Source: Actinobacillus genomosp. 1 (GTDB lineage Bacteria; Pseudomonadota; Gammaproteobacteria; Enterobacterales; Pasteurellaceae). Taken from it: 64,000 nucleotides of DNA. This document shows positions 1-7,061 of the stretch, in pieces. Numbering within the stretch: the first letter of the stretch is position 1; every line of letters starts with the position of its first letter. Location: the NCBI RefSeq assembly GCF_029774175.1, contig NZ_CP103834.1, positions 2,225,001-2,289,000 on the forward strand, given 5' to 3'. The position numbers were made by a program, and so were the translations under genes. The notes beneath the pieces were generated by a model. That model worked only from the letters and a program-made list of their open reading frames with translations. It had not been told where the DNA came from and did no database searches.

Positions 1-135
1 TTCTTCTGCGTCTTTACTGCCTTGGTTTTTATCCGGGTGGTGTTTTGATGCTAAACGTTTATAAGCACGTTTAATCTCGTTCTCACTCGCCCCTTTCTGT
101 AAGCCAAGGACTTCGTAGTAATCTTTTTTTGCCAT
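1..135 (-). CDS. dnaJ: Chaperone DnaJ (N-terminal part; gene runs off the window)
   Basis: The first 45 codons of DnaJ, the J-domain co-chaperone that stimulates the ATPase of DnaK and delivers unfolded substrates. The translation begins MAKKDYYEVLGL and includes the invariant HPD tripeptide in HHPDKN, with helix II residues EIKRAYKRLA before it. The start ATG is at 135. The remaining domains (Gly/Phe linker, zinc fingers, C-terminal domain) lie before position 1. It follows dnaK on the same strand but is separated from it by an unknown 88-aa gene, a terminator-like hairpin and repeat elements, so tight dnaK-dnaJ co-transcription is uncertain. Confidence 0.97.
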   Translation of the reverse strand, partial: MAKKDYYEVLGLQKGASENEIKRAYKRLASKHHPDKNQGSKDAEE

Positions 136-190
136 AGTGTTTCGTTTGTAAAATTTTACGGAAATTTGACCGCTTGTAACTAGCTGATTG

Positions 191-219
191 GATAGCGCTC
201 GTCACAGACGGGCGTTATC
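191..219. repeat. Imperfect palindrome upstream of dnaJ
   Basis: GATAGCGCTCGTC and GACGGGCGTTATC face each other across three bases and pair along all 13 positions if two G-U pairs are allowed. It lies in the dnaJ leader on the minus strand, between an Apl-type USS at about 168-177 and the repeats at 236-414. It has no T-tract of its own. Possible roles are an attenuating or RNA-stabilising hairpin; this is inference. Confidence 0.5.
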
Positions 220-235
220 GGATAGATAAAATCAC

Positions 236-414
236 CACCCTCGCCCCTTGTGGGAGAGGGAAAGATTTTCTTCGTTTAGAAGAAAATCAGGGAGAGGGGG
301 AAGCGGATGTATTTTGTAAAAAATTTGCGAAATATAACCGCCTGTTTCCCCTCTCTCTGCAAGAAATTGTCTTTCACAATTTCTTGCTGTCTCTCTCCCT
401 CAGGGGAGAGAGTG
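236..414. repeat. Two composite palindromic elements in inverted orientation (BIME-like)
   Basis: Element 1 (about 236-300) consists of a GC hairpin (CCCTCGCCCC against GGGAGAGGG), an AT hairpin (GATTTTCTTC against GAAGAAAATC) and a trailing GGGAGAGGGG. Element 2 (about 346-414) has the same three parts on the opposite strand: a CTCTCTCCC/GGGGAGAGAG hairpin, a different AT hairpin (GCAAGAAATTGT against ACAATTTCTTGC) and CCCCTCTCTC. Between them lies a degenerate USS inverted repeat. This accounts for most of the 337-base stretch without a gene between dnaJ and the 88-aa gene. It resembles REP/BIME or small non-autonomous repeats; the family was not identified. Confidence 0.7.
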
Positions 415-430
415 AGTTGTTATATACACC

Positions 431-454
431 AAAAGGGCGTGTTGCCACGCCCTT
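431..454 (-). terminator. Rho-independent terminator after the 88-aa gene
   Basis: Nine-base-pair stem AAGGGCGTG/CACGCCCTT with a four-base loop. Read on the minus strand it is followed by TTTTGG. It lies 19 bases after the stop of the 88-aa gene and would end or attenuate the dnaK transcript before dnaJ. Confidence 0.7.
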
Positions 455-472
455 AAGCTATAATTAACCAAC

Positions 473-739
473 TCAATCTTGAGCAATGAAGAAAGACGAA
501 TAATTTATAGTATCTTCTAAAATTTCAGTATCAGAGTCACATTCCCATTCTGAGCTATCATTAAAGCAACCAATAGGATATTCATATAAGTATCTGCTTA
601 TACCGTACTCATCGTTATAAAATTTATAACAATTCTCGGCTCCCATTTGTCTTTCATCACTATCGACTAAATCACACTCAAAATTTTCTATGGAAATTTT
701 ATATTTAGAACCTTGATAGTTTATTAGTACATATTCCAT
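473..739 (-). CDS. Uncharacterised acidic 88-aa protein between dnaK and dnaJ
   Basis: I do not recognise this protein. It starts MEYVLINYQGSKYK, has no signal peptide or membrane segment, is rich in Asp, Glu, Tyr and Ser, and contains a few cysteines without an obvious metal motif. The ATG at 739 has a good ribosome-binding site (AAGGTG, five bases upstream) and lies only nine bases after the dnaK stop, so it is probably translated from dnaK read-through mRNA and heat-inducible. The coding sequence looks more AT-rich than dnaK. Small acidic proteins of this kind include immunity proteins and single-domain anti-toxins, but nothing here proves that. Its place inside the normally adjacent dnaK-dnaJ pair suggests an insertion. 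Confidence 0.75.
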   Translation of the reverse strand: MEYVLINYQGSKYKISIENFECDLVDSDERQMGAENCYKFYNDEYGISRYLYEYPIGCFNDSSEWECDSDTEILEDTINYSSFFIAQD

Positions 740-748
740 ATATACACC

Positions 749-2644
749 TTATTTATCTTTCACTTCTTCAAACTCTGCATCCACTACACCGTCATCTTTT
801 GCAGATTGTTGCGGTTGTTCGCCTGCTTGTGCTTTCGCTTGAGCCGCTTGCATTAACGGTTCAGATGCTTTAATTAACGCTTCAGTTTTCGCATCGATTT
901 CCGCTTTATCATCGCCTTTAGCCGCTTTTTCTAAATCTGCGATAGCCGTTTCGATTTTCGCTTTATCATCAGCGTTTAACGCATTACCAGCTTCTTCGGT
1001 TTGTTTACGAGTTGCGTGTGCGATACCGTCCGCTTGGTTACGTGCTTGAACTAACTCTTCGAATTTTTTATCCGCTTCTGCGTTTGCTTCCGCATCACGA
1101 ACCATTTGTTCGATTTCTTCGTCAGATAAACCTGAAGACGCTTGGATACGAATTTGTTGTTCTTTACCTGTGTTTTTATCTTTCGCAGATACGTTAATTA
1201 CACCGTTCGCATCGATATCGAAAGTAACTTCGATTTGCGGCATACCACGTGGTGCCGGGTTAATACCTTCAAGGTTGAATTGACCTAAAGATTTGTTCGC
1301 AGACGCTTGTTTACGTTCACCTTGTAATACATGGATGGTTACCGCTGATTGATTGTCTTCTGCGGTTGAGAACACTTGTGATTTCTTAGTTGGAATCGTA
1401 GTGTTTTTCTCAATTAACACAGTCATCACGCCACCCATGGTTTCGATACCTAAAGATAATGGCGTAACGTCTAATAAAAGAACGTCTTTTACATCACCTT
1501 TTAATACACCGCCTTGAACCGCAGCACCGATTGCTACCGCTTCATCCGGGTTCACGTCTTTACGTGCTTCTTTACCGAAGAATTCAGCTACTTTTTGTTG
1601 TACTAACGGCATACGAGTTTGACCACCAACGAGGATAATGTCGTTGATTTCATTCACTGATTTACCTGCGTCTTTTAATACGGTTTTAAGTGACTCAATT
1701 GAGCTTGCAACTAAATCTTCTACTAACGCTTCTAATTTCGCACGGGTTACGTTGATTGCTAAGTGTTTAGGACCTGTCGCATCCGCTGTGATATACGGAA
1801 GATTTACTTCGGTAGATTGTGCTGAAGAAAGTTCGATTTTCGCTTTTTCCGCCGCTTCTTTCACACGTTGTAATGCCATTGGGTCGTTGCGTAAATCAAC
1901 GCCTTGTTCTTTCTTGAACTCATCAATGATGTAATCAATTACACGGTTATCGAAGTCTTCACCACCTAAGTGAGTGTTACCGCCGGTTGCTAATACTTCA
2001 AATGTTTGTTCGCCGTCGAAGTTATCGATTTCGATGATTGAGATATCGAATGTACCACCACCTAAGTCGTAAACTGCGATCACTTGGTTTTCTTTAGTTG
2101 AACCTAAACCGAATGCTAACGCTGCCGCTGTCGGTTCGTTGATGATACGTTTAACATCTAAACCTGCGATACGACCTGCATCGATTGTCGCTTGACGTTG
2201 AGCATCGTTAAAGTATGCCGGTACAGTGATAACCGCTTCAGTTACCGCTTCACCAAGGAAATCTTCCGCTGTTTTTTTCATTTTTTTCAACACTTCTGCT
2301 GAAATTTGCGGTGGTGCTAATTTGTCGCCTTTTACGTTTACCCACGCATCGCCGTTGTCAGCACGTGTGATTTCGAAAGGCATAATTTTAATATCACGTT
2401 GTACTTCTTCGCTTTCAAAACGACGACCGATTAAACGTTTGATTGCAAATAATGTATTTTTCGGGTTTGTAATCGCCTGACGTTTTGCCGGCTGACCAAC
2501 TAAAGTTTCGTTATCCGTATAAGCAATGATTGACGGAGTTGTACGTGCGCCTTCCGCATTCTCGATTACACGTGCTTTGTCACCGTCCATTACCGCTACA
2601 CAAGAGTTTGTTGTACCTAAGTCAATACCAATGATTTTACCCAT
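749..2644 (-). CDS. dnaK: Chaperone DnaK (Hsp70)
   Basis: Cytosolic Hsp70 that binds exposed hydrophobic segments in an ATP cycle driven by DnaJ and GrpE. The 631-aa translation has the ATPase phosphate-1 motif GIDLGTTNSCV at residues 5-15, the phosphate-2 region YDLGGGTFDISI near 192-203, VGGQTRMP near 340, the linker VLLLDVTPLSLG near 390-401, a substrate-binding beta domain, and a helical lid. It ends in DDGVVDAEFEEVKDK, the usual EEV-type tail. Length is normal. A matching sigma-32 promoter lies about 60 bases upstream. It heads the transcript that includes the 88-aa gene. Confidence 0.99.
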   Translation of the reverse strand: MGKIIGIDLGTTNSCVAVMDGDKARVIENAEGARTTPSIIAYTDNETLVGQPAKRQAITNPKNTLFAIKRLIGRRFESEEVQRDIKIMPFEITRADNGDAWVNVKGDKLAPPQISAEVLKKMKKTAEDFLGEAVTEAVITVPAYFNDAQRQATIDAGRIAGLDVKRIINEPTAAALAFGLGSTKENQVIAVYDLGGGTFDISIIEIDNFDGEQTFEVLATGGNTHLGGEDFDNRVIDYIIDEFKKEQGVDLRNDPMALQRVKEAAEKAKIELSSAQSTEVNLPYITADATGPKHLAINVTRAKLEALVEDLVASSIESLKTVLKDAGKSVNEINDIILVGGQTRMPLVQQKVAEFFGKEARKDVNPDEAVAIGAAVQGGVLKGDVKDVLLLDVTPLSLGIETMGGVMTVLIEKNTTIPTKKSQVFSTAEDNQSAVTIHVLQGERKQASANKSLGQFNLEGINPAPRGMPQIEVTFDIDANGVINVSAKDKNTGKEQQIRIQASSGLSDEEIEQMVRDAEANAEADKKFEELVQARNQADGIAHATRKQTEEAGNALNADDKAKIETAIADLEKAAKGDDKAEIDAKTEALIKASEPLMQAAQAKAQAGEQPQQSAKDDGVVDAEFEEVKDK

Positions 2645-2702
2645 TTTAAAAATTCCTCTGAATATAAATTTGTTTGATTACGTTTTCGTAACGTTACCCA
2701 CA

Positions 2703-2730
2703 AGATGGTGTTCTTTCACAACTTTTCAAG
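2703..2730 (-). promoter_or_regulatory. Sigma-32 heat-shock promoter of dnaK
   Basis: On the minus strand CTTGAAA (2724-2730) is followed after 13 bases by CACCATCT (2703-2710). The sigma-32 consensus is CTTGAAA, 11-16 bases, CCCCATNT, so the -35 is perfect and the -10 has one mismatch. It points into dnaK. Confidence 0.9.
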
Positions 2731-2762
2731 GCTAAATTTGAAATTTTCTTGCAAGTATTTTT

Positions 2763-2794
2763 AAAAAAGAAACGGGACGTTCAACGTTCCCGTT
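2763..2794 (-). terminator. Second terminator between xylB and dnaK
   Basis: Imperfect stem AACGGGAACGT/ACGTCCCGTT with one bulge. On the minus strand it is followed by TTTCTTTTTT. Together with the hairpin at 2878-2906 it insulates dnaK from xylAB transcription. Confidence 0.7.
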
Positions 2795-2877
2795 CAGACG
2801 AAACAATAAATAGGGATGAAAATGAAATGATCAAGGGCGTAAAATAAATTTTTGTAAGATTTTTGAATAAAACGGAC

Positions 2878-2906
2878 AAAAAAGCCCGTTCGTGATGAAC
2901 GGGCTT
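2878..2906 (-). terminator. Rho-independent terminator of xylAB
   Basis: Perfect ten-base-pair stem AAGCCCGTTC/GAACGGGCTT with a five-base loop, then a T-tract on the minus strand, beginning 12 bases after the xylB stop. Confidence 0.9.
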
Positions 2907-2918
2907 GCTTTCCGAGCA

Positions 2919-4364
2919 TTAAAGACCTTTTAATCTTTGATAAATTTCAGCAAATTTTGACCGCTTGTCTTGGTATTCGGCAAACTTGCTGCGATTCGGT
3001 TGGTAAACCGCTTCAAGCGGTAACGGCTGACAGAAATTAGCAATATCTTCATTAGGATTTAAGGCAATCTGAGCCAATTTCGCTGCCCCTAAAGCCGGGC
3101 CAACATCACCGCCTGTACGATATTCAAAGGTTCTACCGGTAATATCCGCTAATAATTGACGCCAATAAGCACTTTTTGCTCCGCCACCGATCAGGGCGAT
3201 ATTATCCGCTTTCACACCGGTTTCGTGTAACACGTCAATGCCGTCCGCTAACGCAAAACTGACCCCTTCTACTGCGGCTCTTGCCATGGTAATCGGGTTA
3301 TCGTTATGGGTTAAGCCCCAAAATACGCCTTTGGCATAAGGGTCATTATGCGGTGTACGTTCACCGGATAAATAAGGTAGGAAAATCGCATCACTCGCTT
3401 GGTTACAATTTTCGACTTGTTGGAATAGCGTTTTAATATCGCTAATACCGGTAACTTTTTGAGCAAAATCAACCGCTGATGCAGCACTGAGCATCACTGA
3501 CATCAAATGCCAACGATCCGGTAACGCGTGGCAGAAACTGTGTACCGCTTTTTGCGGATTGGCACTAAATTTATCGGTTACGACAAAATATACCCCTGAC
3601 GTACCGAGCGATAACATCGCTTGTCCGGCTTGGTAAAGCCCGATACCGATTGCACCGGCTGCATTATCGCCGCCACCGGCAATTACCGGAACGGTATTTA
3701 ACTTCCAGTTTTTAGCTAATTCAGGACGTAAATAGCCGGTAACTTGGTTGCCTTCAAACAGTTTAGGCATATTACTAACATCAAGTCCGCACGCATTTAA
3801 TAACGCCTGATTCCACTCTCTTTTACCGACATCCAGCCACATTGTGCCGGAAGCATCAGACATATCAGAAGCATATTCACCGGTCATACGTAAACGTAAA
3901 TAATCTTTCGGCAGTAAGACTTTATCCATTTGTTCGGCGATTTGTGGCTGATGTTTATCTACCCATTTTAATTTCGGTGCGGTAAAGCCCGGCATCATCA
4001 GATTACCGGTAATTTCACGGCTATTCGGCACTAATGATTCCAATTCGGCGCATTCCGCAAAGCTACGTCCGTCATTCCACAAAATTGCCGGACTCAATAC
4101 TTGGTCATGCTTATCTAATAAAGTCGCACCGTGCATTTGACCGGTCAAGCCAATCGTTTTAACTGCGGTTAAATCTTGCTGTTGTGCCAAAGCGAGCATA
4201 GCTAAATTGGTTGCGTGCCACCAGTCTTCCGGATTTTGTTCCGACCAAAGCGGATGAGGACGCGAAATAGGTAAAGATTGATGGGTGGTTGCGATGATTT
4301 CTTGAGATTCATTGAGTAAAACGACTTTAACGCCTGAGGTGCCTAAATCAATTCCGATATACAT
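2919..4364 (-). CDS. xylB: Xylulokinase
   Basis: Phosphorylates D-xylulose to D-xylulose 5-phosphate with ATP, feeding the pentose phosphate pathway. It is a FGGY-family kinase with the N-terminal phosphate motif GIDLGTSGVKVVL, then GLTGQMHGATL, WNDGRS, GGGDNAAGAIG, LSLGTSGVYF and GGGAKSAYW near residue 393. The 481-aa length is normal. The C-terminus contains a short tandem repeat, RSKFAEYQDK followed by RSKFAEIYQ. The codons of the second copy are a USS core with its AT tail, so uptake-sequence accumulation has shaped the protein end. It lies 68 bases downstream of xylA in the same unit, with a USS hairpin between them. Confidence 0.97.
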   Translation of the reverse strand: MYIGIDLGTSGVKVVLLNESQEIIATTHQSLPISRPHPLWSEQNPEDWWHATNLAMLALAQQQDLTAVKTIGLTGQMHGATLLDKHDQVLSPAILWNDGRSFAECAELESLVPNSREITGNLMMPGFTAPKLKWVDKHQPQIAEQMDKVLLPKDYLRLRMTGEYASDMSDASGTMWLDVGKREWNQALLNACGLDVSNMPKLFEGNQVTGYLRPELAKNWKLNTVPVIAGGGDNAAGAIGIGLYQAGQAMLSLGTSGVYFVVTDKFSANPQKAVHSFCHALPDRWHLMSVMLSAASAVDFAQKVTGISDIKTLFQQVENCNQASDAIFLPYLSGERTPHNDPYAKGVFWGLTHNDNPITMARAAVEGVSFALADGIDVLHETGVKADNIALIGGGAKSAYWRQLLADITGRTFEYRTGGDVGPALGAAKLAQIALNPNEDIANFCQPLPLEAVYQPNRSKFAEYQDKRSKFAEIYQRLKGL

Positions 4365-4382
4365 AAAGCCTCCTTAAACAAT

Positions 4383-4426
4383 AAGCGGTCAGATCTTGCA
4401 AATTTTTTGCAAAATTTGACCGCTTG
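4383..4426. repeat. USS inverted pair between xylA and xylB
   Basis: AAGCGGTCAGATCTTGC and GCAAAATTTGACCGCTTG form an imperfect stem between the xylA stop and the xylB ribosome-binding site. There is no strong T-tract, so it is more likely an mRNA-processing or partial attenuation hairpin than a full terminator. Confidence 0.7.
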
Positions 4427-4432
4427 TATTGA

Positions 4433-5752
4433 TTAACGATAAATATAATTATTCACTAAATTTTCTAAGTATTCTTGCTGACCTGAAACCGGTTTCGGAT
4501 CAAGCGCTTTGCTTTCAACGATTTTTGCTAAATCTTCAAGGCTTGCTTTACCTGCAAGAATTTGCTGACCTAAATCGCCATTCCAGCCTGCGTAACGTTG
4601 AACAACAATACCTTGTAAGGTTTGGTCTTCAATCATTTTCGCCGCACGTTTTAATGAAAGCGCAAGCACGTCAATCGCTCCGATATGACCGTGGAATAAA
4701 TCATACGGGTCGGTACTTTGGCGGCGGATTTTTGCATCGAAGTTGAAACCACCAGTAGTAAAGCCACCTGCTTTTAAGATTTCATACATCACAAGCGTAT
4801 TTTCTTCTACGCTGTTCGGGAATTGGTCAGTATCCCAACCTAATTGCGGATCACCACGGTTAGCATCAATCGAACCGAAGATATCTAATGCTGCCGCAGT
4901 TGCGATTTCGTGTTGGAAAGTATGACCGGCTAAGGTTGCGTGGTTTGCTTCAATATTTACTTTGATTTCTTTTTCTAAACCGAATTGTTTTAAGAAGCCG
5001 TAAACGGTTGCCACGTCATAATCATATTGGTGTTTAGTCGGTTCTTGCGGTTTCGGCTCGATTAATAATGTACCGTTAAAGCCGATTTTATGTTTATGTT
5101 CCACCACCATTTGCATAAAGCGACCGATTTGTTCACGTTCACGTTTTAAATCGGTATTTAATAAGGTTTCATAACCTTCACGACCACCCCATAACACATA
5201 GTTTTCGCCGCCTAAGCGTTTGGTTGCATTCATTGCGTTAAATACTTGTGATGCCGCCCAAGAGAATACTTCCGGATTCGGATTGGTTGATGCGCCGGAC
5301 ATATAACGCGGGTTAGTAAAGCAGTTCGCCGTACCCCATAATAATTTCACGCCGGTTTCCGCTTGTTTTTTCTCAAGGATATCCACCATGGTATGGAAAT
5401 TATGTACGTATTCTTTATATGAATTACCTTCCGGCGCAATGTCCACATCGTGGAAGCAGTAGTAAGGAATCCCTAATTTTTGGAAGAATTCAAAGGCGAT
5501 TTCCGCTTTTTGTTTTGCGCCTTCGAGTAAACCGCCGGTTTTTTGCCAACTGCGATCTAAAGAACCTACGCCGAACATATCATTCCCCGTCCAGCAGAAA
5601 GTATGCCAATAACACACCGCTAAACGTAAATGCTCCGCCATAGTTTTGCCTAAAATCACTTCGTTCGGATTGTAATGTTTAAAAGCAAAAGGATTGGTTG
5701 AGCTAGCACCTTCATATTTTACTTTTTCAATTTTATCGAAATAGTTAGACAT
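4433..5752 (-). CDS. xylA: Xylose isomerase
   Basis: Converts D-xylose to D-xylulose, the first step of the isomerase pathway. The 439-aa TIM-barrel protein carries the catalytic His-Asp pair in CFHDVD near residue 100, WGGREGYE with a metal-ligand region, the metal ligands in VNIEANHATLAGH near 230-240, and GSIDANRGDPQLGWDTDQFP near 295. Length equals the E. coli enzyme. The start ATG at 5752 has an AGGAG-type site upstream. It is the first gene of the xylAB unit and faces xylF across a 247-base control region with a CRP site. Confidence 0.98.
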   Translation of the reverse strand: MSNYFDKIEKVKYEGASSTNPFAFKHYNPNEVILGKTMAEHLRLAVCYWHTFCWTGNDMFGVGSLDRSWQKTGGLLEGAKQKAEIAFEFFQKLGIPYYCFHDVDIAPEGNSYKEYVHNFHTMVDILEKKQAETGVKLLWGTANCFTNPRYMSGASTNPNPEVFSWAASQVFNAMNATKRLGGENYVLWGGREGYETLLNTDLKREREQIGRFMQMVVEHKHKIGFNGTLLIEPKPQEPTKHQYDYDVATVYGFLKQFGLEKEIKVNIEANHATLAGHTFQHEIATAAALDIFGSIDANRGDPQLGWDTDQFPNSVEENTLVMYEILKAGGFTTGGFNFDAKIRRQSTDPYDLFHGHIGAIDVLALSLKRAAKMIEDQTLQGIVVQRYAGWNGDLGQQILAGKASLEDLAKIVESKALDPKPVSGQQEYLENLVNNYIYR

Positions 5753-5861
5753 AATTAATTCTCCTGTGAATCAATGGATTTTGAAAACGAGAGCATAATG
5801 ATGAAAATTAAAAAGCGGTTCAATTATGTTATTTAGTTTTTTGGTTTTGATTATTGGTTAT

Positions 5862-5877
5862 TGTGGTGGTGATCACA
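5862..5877. promoter_or_regulatory. CRP site in the xylA-xylF divergent control region
   Basis: TGTGG-TGGTGA-TCACA matches the CRP consensus TGTGA-N6-TCACA at nine of ten defined positions. It lies 109 bases from the xylA start and 122 bases from the xylF start, so it can serve both promoters, as in E. coli. XylR sites presumably flank it, but I could not define them by eye. Confidence 0.85.
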
Positions 5878-5999
5878 AAAGTGAAAAAACGTAATAGCGT
5901 TAAAATATTTTGTAATTGCAGCGATAAATTATCCACCGCAAACTATCGCTAGAGCAATCATGCTCAAACTTTGTTAAACCAACCCTATGAGGTGTCATT

Positions 6000-6998
6000 A
6001 TGAAAATGAAAAGTCTGATTTTATCTATCGCTGCAGCATTAACCGTAATGTCAGGTTCAGCGTTAGCTAAAGATTTAACCATCGGTATGTCCATTGATGA
6101 TTTACGTTTAGAAAGATGGCAAAAAGACCGTGATATTTTTGTGAAAAAAGCGGAGGCTTTAGGGGCGAAAGTATTAGTTCAATCAGCAAATGGCGATGAT
6201 GCGGCACAAGTTTCACAAATTGAAAATATGTTGAATAAAAACGTAGACGTATTAGTGATTATTCCGCATAACGGTGATGTATTAAGTAACGTAATTTCCG
6301 AAGCGAAAAAAGAAGGCGTAAAAGTGTTAGCTTACGACCGTTTAATCAACAATGCGGATTTGGATTTCTACGTATCGTTTGATAATGAAAAAGTCGGTGA
6401 GTTACAAGCGCAAAGTATCGTTGAGAAAAAACCGGAAGGTAATTATTTCTTAATGGGCGGTTCGCCGGTGGATAACAATGCGAAACTATTCCGTAAAGGT
6501 CAAATGAAAGTATTACAACCGCATATTGACAGCGGCAAAATCAAAGTGGTGGGCGACCAATGGGTTGATTCTTGGTTAGCTGAAAAAGCACTACAAATTA
6601 TGGAAAACGCCTTAACTGCGAATAAAAATAATATTGATGCGGTTGTCGCTTCGAACGATGCGACCGCAGGCGGTGCAATTCAAGCGTTAAGTGCGCAAGG
6701 TTTAGCGGGCAAAGTGGCTATTTCCGGTCAAGATGCGGACATTGCTGCGATTAAACGTATCGTAGAAGGTACGCAAACCATGACGGTATATAAACCGATT
6801 ACGAATTTAGCGGATAAAGCCGCTTCAATTGCGGTTAGTTTGGGTAAAGGCGAAACTTTAGAATCTAACGCCAAATTAAACAACGGCGTGAAAGAAGTGA
6901 ATTCTTATCTGTTAGATCCAATCATTGTTACCAAAGACAATATTGACAGTACCGTGATTAAAGATGGATTCCACACGAAAGAAGCGGTTTATAAATAA
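6000..6998 (+). CDS. xylF: D-xylose ABC transporter, periplasmic binding protein
   Basis: Binds D-xylose in the periplasm and hands it to XylGH. The 332-aa protein has a Sec signal peptide (MKMKSLILSIAAALTVMSGS then ALAKD, cleavage after ALA) and a type-I sugar-binding fold starting KDLTIGMSIDDLRLERWQKD, which resembles E. coli XylF closely. The motifs NGDDAAQVSQIENML and VASNDATAGGAIQAL are typical of the ribose/xylose-binding family. The start at 6000 has GAGGTG five bases upstream. It is the first gene of xylFGH and is separated from xylG by a hairpin that probably allows excess binding protein over the membrane components. Confidence 0.97.
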   Translation: MKMKSLILSIAAALTVMSGSALAKDLTIGMSIDDLRLERWQKDRDIFVKKAEALGAKVLVQSANGDDAAQVSQIENMLNKNVDVLVIIPHNGDVLSNVISEAKKEGVKVLAYDRLINNADLDFYVSFDNEKVGELQAQSIVEKKPEGNYFLMGGSPVDNNAKLFRKGQMKVLQPHIDSGKIKVVGDQWVDSWLAEKALQIMENALTANKNNIDAVVASNDATAGGAIQALSAQGLAGKVAISGQDADIAAIKRIVEGTQTMTVYKPITNLADKAASIAVSLGKGETLESNAKLNNGVKEVNSYLLDPIIVTKDNIDSTVIKDGFHTKEAVYK

Positions 6999-7013
6999 TC
7001 TATCTTAATCTTT

Positions 7014-7041
7014 AAAGTGCGGTTTATTACGACCGCACTTT
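7014..7041 (+). repeat. Inverted pair of hin-type uptake sequences between xylF and xylG
   Basis: AAAGTGCGGT and ACCGCACTTT form a perfect ten-base-pair stem with an eight-base loop. AAGTGCGGT is the Haemophilus influenzae-type USS core, whereas almost every other USS in this window is the Apl-type ACAAGCGGT. There is no T-tract, so it should act as an mRNA-stabilising or attenuating hairpin. The xylG ribosome-binding site follows eight bases later. Confidence 0.85.
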
Positions 7042-7061
7042 ATCTAACGGAGGTTTTCATT

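Noticed and set aside
1638..2735. Several plus-strand open frames across dnaK
   Set aside because: All lie antisense to the strongly conserved dnaK frame and follow its codon periodicity; none has a start site.
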